NCBI GenBank assembly: GCA_048213135.1
Contig: PS015195.1
Span: 1 to 28,304 of the forward strand
Length of the DNA: 28,304 bases
Reading direction: 5' to 3'
Source: Reclinomonas americana ATCC 50394
Lineage: Eukaryota; Jakobida; Jakobea; Jakobida
The notes under the pieces were generated by a model that worked only from the letters and a program-made list of their open reading frames with translations, had not been told where the DNA came from and made no database searches. How positions within the stretch are numbered: the stretch's first letter is position 1; the number at the start of each line of letters is the position of its first letter. A program made the translations under genes and the position numbers. Below are positions 18,861-28,304 of this stretch, piece by piece.

Positions 18861-19094
18861 GAGGGCACGCGCCACCCTGTCCACAATTGTTTAGTGTTGT
18901 TGTCCACGTCTGCCACCGCCTCCTCCGCCGCCACGTGCGTGCGGGGAGAGTGCGTGTGTGTCCATGTTCCACCACCACCACCATACCCACAATCGTCAAT
19001 CGTACACACGCGCACACACACGCAAACAGAAGGAGAGAAAATGAAGCGAGAGAAGAATCTGTTGTTTGTCGTCGTCATCCATCTGTGTTTATGG
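18861..19094. other. Convergent intergenic region, 3' ends of the CKAP2-like gene and CDK5RAP3
   Basis: 234 bp between two facing stop codons, with CA-rich sequence and no open frame of note. The poly(A) signals of both genes should lie here; I see no clear AATAAA on either strand. Confidence 0.5.
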
Positions 19095-21418
19095 TCACAG
19101 CTTGTTGAACGTGTTAATGTCTCCAATCAGATGCACGGGCCGGCCGTCGCACACCGTACTCAGGCTGCGCTCCACCAGACCCTGCAAGAACTTGAGCCGC
19201 GCAAGCAGAGTCGTGTACCGTTCACGTTCCGCCACCGCTTGCTCCTCCAGGCGCGCTCGCCGCTCCACCTCTCCCGCCGACTGCTTTCCCATGCGCACCG
19301 ACGAGCGTTGCAGTTGCTGCACCGTGGTGGCGACGCGCTCACGGAATCGCTTGGAGGAGGCAATCTGGAGCAGCTCCGTCAACTGCGGCTGCGTGAAGCT
19401 GCTGAGGACGCGCTGTACCGCGGCGAGATATCGTCGCACGTCACTGACATCCACGCTACGAATCTGTACACCCATCAGCGTGCTGTCTTTGGAGGGGAAG
19501 GGGGCGAGCGATTGTCCTCACCTCGAGTGGCACCGAGTACGACTGGAACTCGCTCACACGATTCAGTTCGTACTCCAACTCGATAATGCGCTGACGCAAG
19601 AAGGCTTCGAGTTCGTACAGGTCGTCGAGAAACAAGTTGCGGTTCTCGGTGTCCTCCAAGAATGTGACGGGTACCGCAGGTGCGGCAGCCGAGGCGGCGG
19701 CCGGTGTGTTGCCGCCACCGAGATCCATCAGCTCACCCCAGTCGATACCACTCGCGGTTCCAGCACCACTGCCGCTTCCGCTACCCCCGTCCTCCACCAC
19801 CATCAGCACGTCGCCGGCATCGCCACCGGCGCCCTCGTCCTCCACCGACAGACCGAAATCGCCCCAGTCGATCTCGGCGGCAGCGGCGCTTGCCGAACCC
19901 GCAGCACCCGAAGAGGATGAAGCACCGACCTTGGCCGGAGAGGGAGGGTGAGTAAGAAAGCGCAGGAGACAAGTGATTGTGGACGACACAGAAATTACCT
20001 GTGCCGCTTGTTGCGACTGAGTGGACACGACACGATTGCCGGTCTTGTGCACACTGAGTAGCACTGGCAGGAACGCGTCCAAGTCCATCTCCTCAAAGGG
20101 ACGCTGGCCGACGTACGCCGTCACCTGGGCGCACAGACAGCGCGATGAGAGCATGCACTAAAAGAGCAGGAGGGGACAACGACAAGACACACACCCTGGC
20201 GTAGTACACGCGAGCCTGCTCAATCAGCTTGTCACGCGCCAACTCGGCGGCCGCATTGAGCATGTCGGGCACGCACTTGGCGCGCTCCAGCAGGGCGCCG
20301 GGGATGTCCGTGCAGTTTGGCTGGCCGAAGGGGGGAAGAGTGAGGAGAAGGAGGAGGAGGAGTAAAAGGGAAATGAAAACAAGAGGATGAACGAGGGAAT
20401 AAGCAAGTGAGAGAGGGAAAGGAGAAGCAAGCGACACAGAAAAAAAGGGGAGATGGAAGAGACAGAAAAAGTGAGATAAAGGGGCGAGAGAAAGAGGCGA
20501 GAGAGTCGAATGAGAGGAAGGGAGAAGTGTGCAAAATTACAGAGGAAGGAAGCAGGATTCAACGAGAGAGAGAGAGAGAGCGCGCGCGAGAGAGGAGATT
20601 ACTGAGGAAGGACAACTGGGAAGCCAGTGACAAAGGGAGAAAGAGGGGGAAGAGAAGAGAGAGCGAGAGAAGAGTGCCAACAATGAGATGGCACGCAATG
20701 ACAAGACTGACGCCTCACCGGGACGCTGTACTGCGCGCACGTATCACGGAAGCGCGCGGCGTATTCGTTGGAGGCACGCGCGTACTCCTGCTGTTTCCTG
20801 TGTGTATCGGCGGCACCACCCTCCGCTCGCTTGATGTTCTTCTTGGCGGCCGGTAGCTCAAAGAACACGATACCGTGCAAGTGCTGTGCCACCTCGGCGA
20901 GAAACACGTGCTGGTCCTCGAAGCGCGACACAATGTCCTGCATGCGATTGACACGCTCCGACGAGTACCGACCAAACACGCTCTTGGTGGCGGCATCGGC
21001 CACCTTGAGTGCCTCCAGAATCTGCACCGCGTCGTAGTACGACGGATCTGCACGGGAGGTCAGTCCGTGATACACGAGTGACAGGGCGGAAGAGGAGCAC
21101 GGAACCGTAGTCCTCGCGTCGAATGCCTTCAGGGATGATAGTGTCGGCGTCGGCGTCGCTGCGCAGGGCCTTGATCTGGGGATGAAGGAGAGAGAAGGCG
21201 AGGGAGAGGGAGAAAAGGGAGGGAGGGGAGACGGTGAGGGGAGACGGTGAGGGGAGACGGAGAGGGGAGACGGTGAGGGGAGAAGGTNNNNNNNNNNNNN
21301 NNNNNNNNNNNNNNNNNNNNNNNNNNNNNNNNNNNNNNNNNNNNNNNNNNNNNNNNNNNNNNNNNNNNNNNNNNNNNNNNNNNNNNNNNNNNNNNNNNNN
21401 NNNNNNNNNNNNNNNNNN

Positions 21419-21489
<71 letters not shown>

Positions 21490-21780
21490 GTCTCCTCTCC
21501 CTCCCTCCATTCATCTCTCTTATCCTTCCCCCTTCATCTCTCTCACTCACCGCTTGGCCCAAGTCACTGTGGATCTTCTCCACACGCCCACGCCAGTCAC
21601 GAGCAACCTTGCGACGATCCTCCAACCAGACTGTGACACACACACACACATGCAAGACAAGAATGTCATCACTTCTGCACACACACACACACTCTCTTCT
21701 CCACGTCGCCCGCAACATTGGAACTTGTCAATGTGAATGTCAATGGGCACAGAGGCCAGAGAGCCCGACGCAGACGCCAT
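19095..21780 (-). CDS. CDK5RAP3: CDK5RAP3 (C53/LZAP), UFMylation and ER-phagy factor
   Basis: Eight exons read right to left: 21780-21717, 21630-21551, 21175-21106, 21047-20719, 20320-20195, 20124-19999, 19929-19522, 19463-19095, giving 523 residues (human about 506). Diagnostic blocks are VPIDIHIDKFQFWLEDRRKV near the N-terminus, ATKSVFGRYSSERV, two IDWG motifs (EIDWGDFGL and GIDWGELMDL) in an acidic Gly/Ser-rich linker, NLFLDDLYELEAFLRQRIIE, a C-terminal coiled coil, and GRPVHLIGD at the end. The protein works with UFL1 and DDRGK1 in the ER-bound UFM1 ligase and, via IDWG motifs, binds UFM1 and ATG8 during ER-phagy after ribosome stalling. Intron 2 holds a gap and a TC run; intron 4 (398 nt) is purine-rich. 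Intron and exon phases are all consistent. Confidence 0.95.
21225..21483. repeat. GGGGAGACGGTGA short tandem repeat, gap and (TC)n in an intron
   Basis: Left of the gap, a 13-bp unit GGGGAGACGGTGA (one copy with A in place of T) is repeated about four times. Right of the gap is a (TC)n run of about 65 bp. Both lie inside CDK5RAP3 intron 2. Confidence 0.8.
21288..21418. other. Assembly gap (N run) in CDK5RAP3 intron 2
   Basis: 131 unknown bases between a GGGGAGACGGTGA tandem repeat (about 21225-21287) and a (TC)n run (21419-21483). The neighbouring exons join in phase, so it is intronic. Confidence 0.97.
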
Positions 21781-22227
21781 GTGAGACGAGGGAAAACGCG
21801 CGGGATGACACACAGGACGAAGGGGCAATGTTTCATTTTTTCTCCCTTCTCGTCGCACCCTTATCGCGACGCACACAGGCAACAACAACACAAAGAAATT
21901 AAGAACAGATGTTTTTCCTTTTTTTTTAAAAAAAAGTCTCCTTGAGAGAGAGGTTTGGGAAGGGGGAAGGAGCNNNNNNNNNNNNNNNNNNNNNNNNNNN
22001 NNNNNNNNNNNNNNNNNNNNNNNNNNNNNNNNNNNNNNNNNNNNNNNNNNNNNNNNNNNNNNNNNNNNNNNNNNNNNNNNNNNNNNNNNNNNNNNNNNNN
22101 NNNNNNNNNNNNNNNNNNNNNNNNNNNNNNNNNNNNNNNNNNNNNNNNNNNNNNNNNNNNNNNNNNNNNNNNNNNNNNNNNNNNNNNNNNNNACAATTTG
22201 TGTGTCTCCTCCAGTCGCTCCCCCTTT
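21781..22227. other. Intergenic spacer with a gap, upstream of CDK5RAP3
   Basis: About 190 bp of resolved sequence upstream of the CDK5RAP3 start, including a T8A7-type tract near 21920-21936, then a gap (21974-22192) and the 3' flank of the SURNod19 gene. No exon is visible. The CDK5RAP3 promoter should be in the first 190 bp. Confidence 0.6.
21974..22192. other. Assembly gap (N run)
   Basis: 219 unknown bases downstream of the SURNod19-like stop. Confidence 0.98.
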
Positions 22228-24082
22228 TTAGTGGTGGTGGTGGTGCTCGGGAGCCGGGGCCGGGGCCACGTACTCGGTCGCGGCACCGTTGCTGCGCCAC
22301 GCGAACATGAACCACCACGAGTGGGTGCCGGACCAGGCGCACGAGTTGTCGTACTCGATGATGCTCTGCGATGGGAGTGAGCGACAAAGACAAAGGAAAG
22401 AGTATCGCTTATTTCCCCCATTCGTTCGCAGCGCACCTTCAGCGAGCTGCCGGCCTTGATCGGCTTCTCGGTGAGGCACGGCGGGGTGCTCTTGTGGTAG
22501 CCCTCCGTCCACTTGTCTGTAATACGGAATGAGCACCAGCAGCAGCAGCAGTTGTCCTTGGAAGGCAAGCGACGACGCAACTAGCAGTGCAGGCAGTCAT
22601 GCAGTCGTGGAAGCACACGGCGTCGGCAGAGTAGATCGGGCTGGTGGAGCAGAAGACCTGACGACATGGAACAAGAATGATGAGCAATCCACAGCAAGGT
22701 CGTCGCAGCGGCCACAAGCAAGGCATGCGAACCTGATCGGTCGACGGGTCAACCAGCTGCATGCGGCGGCCGCCCTGATGCATGTGAGCTGTGTGCGCCA
22801 CGAGTCACGCGTGAGATAAATCCCGAAACTTCGGTCAACGCGGAAAATCCTCCACACACACACACAAACCATTCAGGTACACAACCATGCCATCAAAGCC
22901 AAACTGGTTGTTCTCGAGCACAGTGGTCTGGATGGAGCCAGGGCCACCGTTGCCGGGGATGTTGGCGCCATCTGTTCGCGTGGCGTCGGCACATGGGACA
23001 CATACAGACAAGAAGAAACACGCCACGGTACGCAACTGGAGAAGATGACCGACTCCACGGGGCGAGTGTCGGGGTGGATGTCCTCCGTGTACTCGACGTT
23101 GTACTGCAGGTAGAAGTTCGCCGGCTGCATGATGACAATGACATACGTGGCCGACCGTGAGCACGGAACAACTCCTGATCATCTCGTGACACACACACAA
23201 TGCCACGCGCCTTGATCTTGGACATGTTGACAAACATGATGCTGCCAGAGACCTCGTGGTGCGCATCCAGAATCAGGCGGTAGGGGAAGTTGAGTCCCTC
23301 AGGGCCCCCTGAATTCATCAAATGAGCACACATAGACAGACACAATGAATGCATTTGTGTGACTTGTGTGACGCAACAGCTGTCGCGCTCGTTGGAGGTG
23401 CCAGTGATGAACTGACCAGCGTTGTTGTAGAAGCTGTGTTGTGTGCGTGTCAGAGAGCAGTTGGCATCGAACGCGCATCAAAAAGATGCACTCAGATGCG
23501 TGCTCGTGTGTGTGCGTGTGTGTGAGATTGAGACGCAACAATGAGTGGTGCAAGTAGACCTCTGGGCGAGGCACTGAGAGGCCAGTCTCCACATCAATCA
23601 TGTCCCACGCACCCCACGTGCGAATGGCAATGCGCTTGCCAACGGCTGGGCGACTGCAGAGAAGAGAAGAGAATGATAGAGAGAAGAGTGTGAGCGATGG
23701 ACGCTATGTGTGTGTGAGAGTGTGAGGGGAAGAGAGCACAGGTGAGCGCAACGTGAGTGGCGTGCTCGGGGAAGTGGACCCGCCGGCGTTGATGGCGAAC
23801 GGGCCGACGCGGAACGTCTGTGCGCGCAAACACACACATACACATACAAGAGTGAGTCAATGCCACACGAGAGCACATGCGCGCGCGTGTGTGTGTGAGA
23901 AGGGAAGACGACACGAGAGAGCACGCGAGAGTTGATGAAACACGAGGCCATTTCGGTTGACACACACACACGCGCACGCCACGACGGCGACTGACCTCTG
24001 TCTTGAGCACTTCGGTGGCGGCATGTGCGCAGCTCACGCACACAAGTGCGAAGAGCGCGAGGGCGATGATCGCGCGGCGCAT
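22228..24082 (-). CDS. Secreted SURNod19-family protein with natural penta-His C-terminus
   Basis: Eleven exons read right to left: 24082-23996, 23817-23753, 23653-23540, 23433-23378, 23308-23199, 23124-23037, 22971-22870, 22788-22733, 22657-22582, 22516-22437, 22365-22228 (stop TAA), 323 residues. A clear signal peptide opens it (MRRAIIALALFALVCVSCAHA). Family-like blocks: SVPRPEVYLHH, GFDGMVVYLNAHMHQGGRRM, VFCSTSPIYS, CLTEKPIKAGSSLK and SIIEYDNS. The YLHH motif, the H-x-H-x-GG motif followed by a Cys-containing strand, and the late KxGxxL-x-YD block are the pattern I know from 'stress up-regulated Nod 19' proteins. A plant-type Cys-rich insert is absent. The molecular function of the family is not established; the His residues could bind metal. 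Exon 2 may instead end at 23780, and other acceptors are possible for exon 6. Confidence 0.78.
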
Positions 24083-24472
24083 GATTTTAAATGGTGTGTT
24101 GGGTGTTCGGTCGATTCAATTGGATCGGCGGCGGCGGTTTCCGTACGCTGTTTCCGTTTTCGTGGGGTTTTTTTCCGATGAGTCTGAACTTTTCCCTTTT
24201 CAGATATAACGGGAAAGTGGCCACGTGCCGACCAGCAGCTCTGAAGGTGAATCCGAACGTGCACGTGCATGCGCACGTGCGCAATCTTCTTCCGGGTCTC
24301 TTTCTTGAGCCGCACGCTGCGATCATGCCCCCTGAAATGGACTTCTCCTCGACCCGCCGTAGCGGGGGGAAGCACTATCGATCGCTTCTCGCCACTTCAA
24401 CCAGAGTGGGCCGTTTCGACTTCTTCTCACTGTTTTCGAGACGGTGATCATCTCGCAGCTGTCGTGCTTGCT
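24083..24472. other. Intergenic region upstream of the SURNod19-like gene
   Basis: 390 bp without a convincing exon. It is the promoter side of the SURNod19-like gene and the 3' flank of the next minus-strand gene. It contains three CACGTG boxes (separate entry) and a T-rich stretch near 24160-24200. Confidence 0.6.
24232..24279. promoter_or_regulatory. Three CACGTG (E-box/G-box) sites within 48 bp
   Basis: CACGTG occurs at 24232-24237, 24262-24267 and 24274-24279, 150-200 bp upstream of the SURNod19-like start codon. The last two are embedded in an alternating purine/pyrimidine stretch rich in GTGC/GCAC. CACGTG is the usual site of bHLH and bZIP factors; a regulatory role here is inferred from clustering alone. 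Confidence 0.45.
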
Positions 24473-26192
24473 TCATTCGGGAGGTGCACGACGCCACCGA
24501 TTCAGATACAGTTTCTCGCTGCGCGATCGCTCATCCTCGGGGACCGTGCGCGAGTGGCGCACCAGGCCGTGGGCACGAGTGGCAGCGTGGACGCAGCTGA
24601 TCAGCTCGTTGCAGGCGCGACAGTAGCGGTCGGTGGTCGACGGATACTGCACGTGCGGCATTGGCAAGCATGTCACGCACACGATCCTGTTTGCACCAAA
24701 AAAAAAAAGCGATCAGGATCGATCGGCGAAGAACGAGTTTCAGAAAGCACTCTCACCGAAACGGGCAGCTGTGGTCCTCGTCGCCATTGTCGTGCGCCGC
24801 CTTGAGAATGGCGCGGGCCTCGGAGAACACCAGCCGCGTCGCTACTGAGTTTCGAAAGGGAACGTGCTGCGATTCGAGTCGCAGTGTGTCCATGCAATCG
24901 AACATGGCGATCAGAGACTTGCTGCAGCTGCGAGAATCACTGACACTTAGCACGTCCGCGGCTGCGTCATGCCTGTGTCGCACGACGCGGTCTGTGTAGG
25001 CCGAATTGAGAATGTATAGGTGGCGGTCGGTCTCTTGAGCCGCCGTCGCCCGCAGCGTCAGCCACACAATGACTTGTTGCGAGTGCACCATCACAGACGG
25101 ATGTTGTCGGAGCTGGAGGCGATGCCGAGCGATGCGCAGCAACGCCAGCGCCTCGTCCACGCTGCGTACGTCCGTCCGACACGCGGTCGACGAATTGCGT
25201 TTCCATCTGCCTCCGACAGTTGAGAAGAGCGCTGCACTAACCAGCATGCGGCAACACACGAAAAACCTATCGTGAATCGCCAGCGGCGTCGTCGCCTCTT
25301 CGTCGCTCGGTGCGAGCGCATCGAACAGTTTGTCGCACTCCACGTACAGAACGCCGAGGTACACTTGGAAATCGACCGGCGCCTCCTGCACTTGCTGCAT
25401 GCAGTGCCGCAGACATGTGCCCGCCAGGCCTTGCGACACATCGACACAATCCTCGCCGAGAATGGACTCGCGATGCCGCGTTGTCGCCGAGCCAGCTATT
25501 CAACACAGCAGGATCAGAGCAAGACGATTCCATGCACACACACACACACATGCGCACGTACTCGTGAACAACGCCAGATGCCAACCCTGGTTGCCGACTC
25601 GGAGCGCATCGTGAACCCACTCTCGCACACGCAACATCTCCACCACCTCCACGTGCGACACATCCGGCGCAATCACCATGTCCGCTGTGAACGTGTGTCG
25701 CTTCTCCCCCTCCACACCGTGCCCGAGTGACAGCGAGGCCGACACTTCACACAGATGGAGACGCTCATCATCATTGTCGGTCCACTCAATCGCACTCGCA
25801 CACTCCTTGTCTTGCTCCTCCGGATCCCCACTCATCATCATCGTCGTCACATAGTGCTGCAGCACACGATGCAGACGCACTGTCTCCTCCCACACCACTC
25901 CCGTTAACATCAGTCGCACCAGTGACACGCCATCGGCGGCATCGTCCATCTCTGTGACCACATCGTGTGCTTGGCCGAGAGCGCGCAACTCACTGCCTGT
26001 CCACGCCGCAAAGGGATCCCACGAGACGAGGCGATAGATGGACTCGGTGTGTGTGACAGAGCGGGCGGGTGGGGTCATCCACAGACGCTCGGCGAGCGTG
26101 TAGCCTTCGCTCGCCATCGACTCGACTCGAAATGAGGATTGATCGGAAGGACGCAGGGACAACGAAGGCATCGAAGGAATGAGGGCATGCAC
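24473..26192 (-). CDS. Unrecognised protein with C-terminal CxxC-x15-CxxC motif
   Basis: Three exons read right to left: 26192-25562, 25495-24757, 24686-24473 (stop TGA), 527 residues; starts at 26171 or 26120 are also possible. The junctions keep phase (1 then 2). The acidic, helical N-terminal part includes IYRLVSWDPFAAWTGSELRA and VVWEETVRLHRVLQHYV. The middle part includes APVDFQVYLGVLYVECDKLF, LALLRIARHRLQLRQH and ATRLVFSEARAILKAAHD. At the last splice the sequence HSCPFR joins IVCVTCLP and is followed by DRYCRACNELISC, so two CxxC pairs 15 residues apart form a plausible zinc ribbon. I do not recognise the family. The long second exon may hide a small intron near 25171-25205, but the frame is open without it. 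Confidence 0.65.
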
Positions 26193-26874
26193 GTCGTTGC
26201 CAGCTTTGACTCTGTGCTGTTGCCCTTATCTTGACTGGCCAGTGTGTTTTTGACCAAGATGTTCCAAGAGTCAAGGGCGAGGAGGAGCCCTGACCTCCAA
26301 CAGTCCATCCAGCAGCAACGCTGCACTGCAACTCTATTCCCTTGACACTTGACCAGTGGCGATACACGTTGTCTGCCGAGCAGCGAGAGTCTCTTCTTCC
26401 ACACTCACTCGCCCGCTGTCAAACATGCACATCTTGTCATCAAGACAGCTGCTGCTTGTTTGTTGGCGAATGAATTTGTCGTTGTCAGTGGTGATACACG
26501 TTGTCAGCCGTGTGTGGCGACAGCACCGAGAGTCTGTGCGCTATTACTTCTACTCCTCACGCGCGTCCTCGTCTTCCGCAGGACTCGTAATGTCACCCGC
26601 TGTCAAACGCACATATGCCCCCCCACCCCCTCACTCTCTCTCCCTCCCACCCTCTCACCATTCACGCAAATCGTACTTGCATGCCGAAAGCAACCACATG
26701 TCACAACCTGCATGACAGCTGTCCGAGACGCTTCGAATTGCAGACTCTTGAAGCACCACACACAATACCTCGATGCCAGTCCCTCACTTCCTCACCATCA
26801 ACCACACGCCTTAATTCTCAAGAAACGCACGCTCTGAGTAACTCATTCCTACTCCCTCTGCCTCTGCCTCCCTC
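26193..26874. other. Intergenic spacer with a diverged direct repeat
   Basis: About 680 bp between the start of the CxxC protein gene and the stop of SRP19. Apart from the direct repeat at 26353-26620 it is CT/CA-rich. Open frames on the plus strand are Ser/Leu/His-biased and resemble nothing I know. The promoter of the CxxC gene should lie at its left end. Confidence 0.55.
26353..26620. repeat. Diverged direct repeat, two copies
   Basis: Copy 1 (about 26354-26440) and copy 2 (about 26487-26620) share AGTGGYGATACACGTTGTC, then CGAGAGTCT and, at the far end, CCGCTGTCAAAC with CACAT close behind. The middle of copy 2 is longer. This is either an old tandem duplication or a dispersed repeat family. 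Confidence 0.6.
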
Positions 26875-27903
<1,029 letters not shown>

Positions 27904-27973
27904 GATGTGCAGAGAGCGTCACACAGACAGTGCGAATTTTCGCACTCATCTTCTTGCGGCTTTGTGCGAGAGA
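27904..27973. promoter_or_regulatory. 70-bp bidirectional promoter interval with a palindrome
   Basis: It separates the SRP19 start (minus strand) from the ATG of the next gene (plus strand). It contains GTGCGAA-TT-TTCGCAC at 27930-27945, a perfect 7-bp inverted repeat around two bases, roughly in the middle. No TATA box is evident. Confidence 0.5.
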
Positions 27974-28304
27974 ATGTCAGTGCGTGGCGGCTCTGCGAGG
28001 ACTCCCCTGGTGAGCACGACTCCTCGCTGTCTTCCATCACTTATCGCTCATCGCGTCTTGCTTTGTGTGTTGTTGTTGTTGTTATTTTGCAAGGATGATG
28101 ATGATGAGCGACCTGTGACTGCTGACGTGGAGTTTGTCAGTGGTGGCGCTGATGGTGTTGATGATGATCGCCTGTCGCAAGCTGGCAGTGTGATCTCGGC
28201 GTTGGGTGAGCGCGCGCGCGTGTGTGTGTGTATGTGGCGAGAGGAAATCGACCGTTAGATCGTGATGTGAGCGAGAGAGAGGGAGAGAGAGAGAGAGAGA
28301 GAGA
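27974..28304 (+). CDS. Unidentified protein, N-terminal exons only (runs off the window)
   Basis: Exon 1 is 27974-28009 (MSVRGGSARTPL) and is followed by a GTGAGC donor. Exon 2 is 28094-28205 (DDDDERPVTADVEF, then DDDRLSQAGSVISAL), ending in phase 1 at another GTGAGC donor. The phase-0 junction and good splice sites support a real gene. The acidic, Ser-containing N-terminus is not diagnostic. The rest lies beyond the window; after 28206 only intron sequence and a GA microsatellite (about 28270-28304) are seen. Confidence 0.6.

Noticed and set aside
20321-20718. Leucine-rich hydrophobic open frames (minus strand) in CDK5RAP3 intron 4
   Set aside because: They come from a purine-rich intron read on the opposite strand; homology continues cleanly from the exon ending at 20719 to the one starting at 20320.
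25171-25205. A 35-nt intron in the CxxC protein gene
   Set aside because: GT and AG are present, but the uninterrupted frame runs on to a well-supported splice at 24757, and 35 nt is shorter than the other introns here.

Overview
The window is nuclear DNA of an intron-rich, gene-dense eukaryote, most likely a free-living unicellular protist; the sequence does not fix the lineage. The evidence is many short introns (mostly about 50-110 nt, GT-AG), conserved eukaryotic genes (SRP19, PTPA, TIP41, CDK5RAP3, a nuclear-encoded mitoribosomal protein), GC-rich coding sequence, and TAA, TAG and TGA all used as stops, so the standard code. Microsatellites (CT, CA, GT, GA) are everywhere outside exons and flank most of the eight assembly gaps (runs of N). 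Almost every long ORF in six-frame translation is either an exon read into its introns or an antisense shadow; the genes here were assembled from splice sites, reading phase and homology.

Layout. 1-3744: gene-free on present evidence, with CT/CA-rich sequence, a ~160-bp satellite-like array with signs of higher-order structure (about 700-2300), and two gaps. 3745-4295 (+): the last two exons of mitoribosomal protein mS23. 4469-6907 (-): an unrecognised multipass membrane protein, 5' end unresolved, with a minisatellite in its last intron. 6908-8515: simple repeats and two gaps, possibly hiding first exons of both neighbours. 8516-11544 (+): a cyclic-nucleotide-gated cation channel. 11618-13143 (+): PTPA, the PP2A activator. 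13260-14386 (-): TIPRL/TIP41, a second PP2A-family regulator, tail to tail with PTPA. 14443-15966 (+): an ankyrin-like protein. 16032-18860 (+): an 800-residue CKAP2-like, KEN-box protein. 19095-21780 (-): CDK5RAP3/C53, the UFMylation and ER-phagy factor. 22228-24082 (-): a secreted SURNod19-family protein ending in five histidines. 24473-26192 (-): an unrecognised protein with a CxxC-x15-CxxC motif. 26875-27903 (-): SRP19. 27974 to the right edge (+): the start of an unidentified gene sharing a 70-bp promoter with SRP19.

Functional themes. PTPA and TIP41 both act on PP2A-type phosphatases. CDK5RAP3, SRP19 and the secreted SURNod19 protein all relate to the ER/secretory route, but there is no sign of a co-regulated cluster and the adjacency may be chance.

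The most striking new observation is about splicing. Eleven introns in six genes start with exactly GTTGCG, and nine of these lack G as the last exon base. GTGAG donors in the same genes nearly always have that G. This suggests a second 5' splice-site class in this organism.
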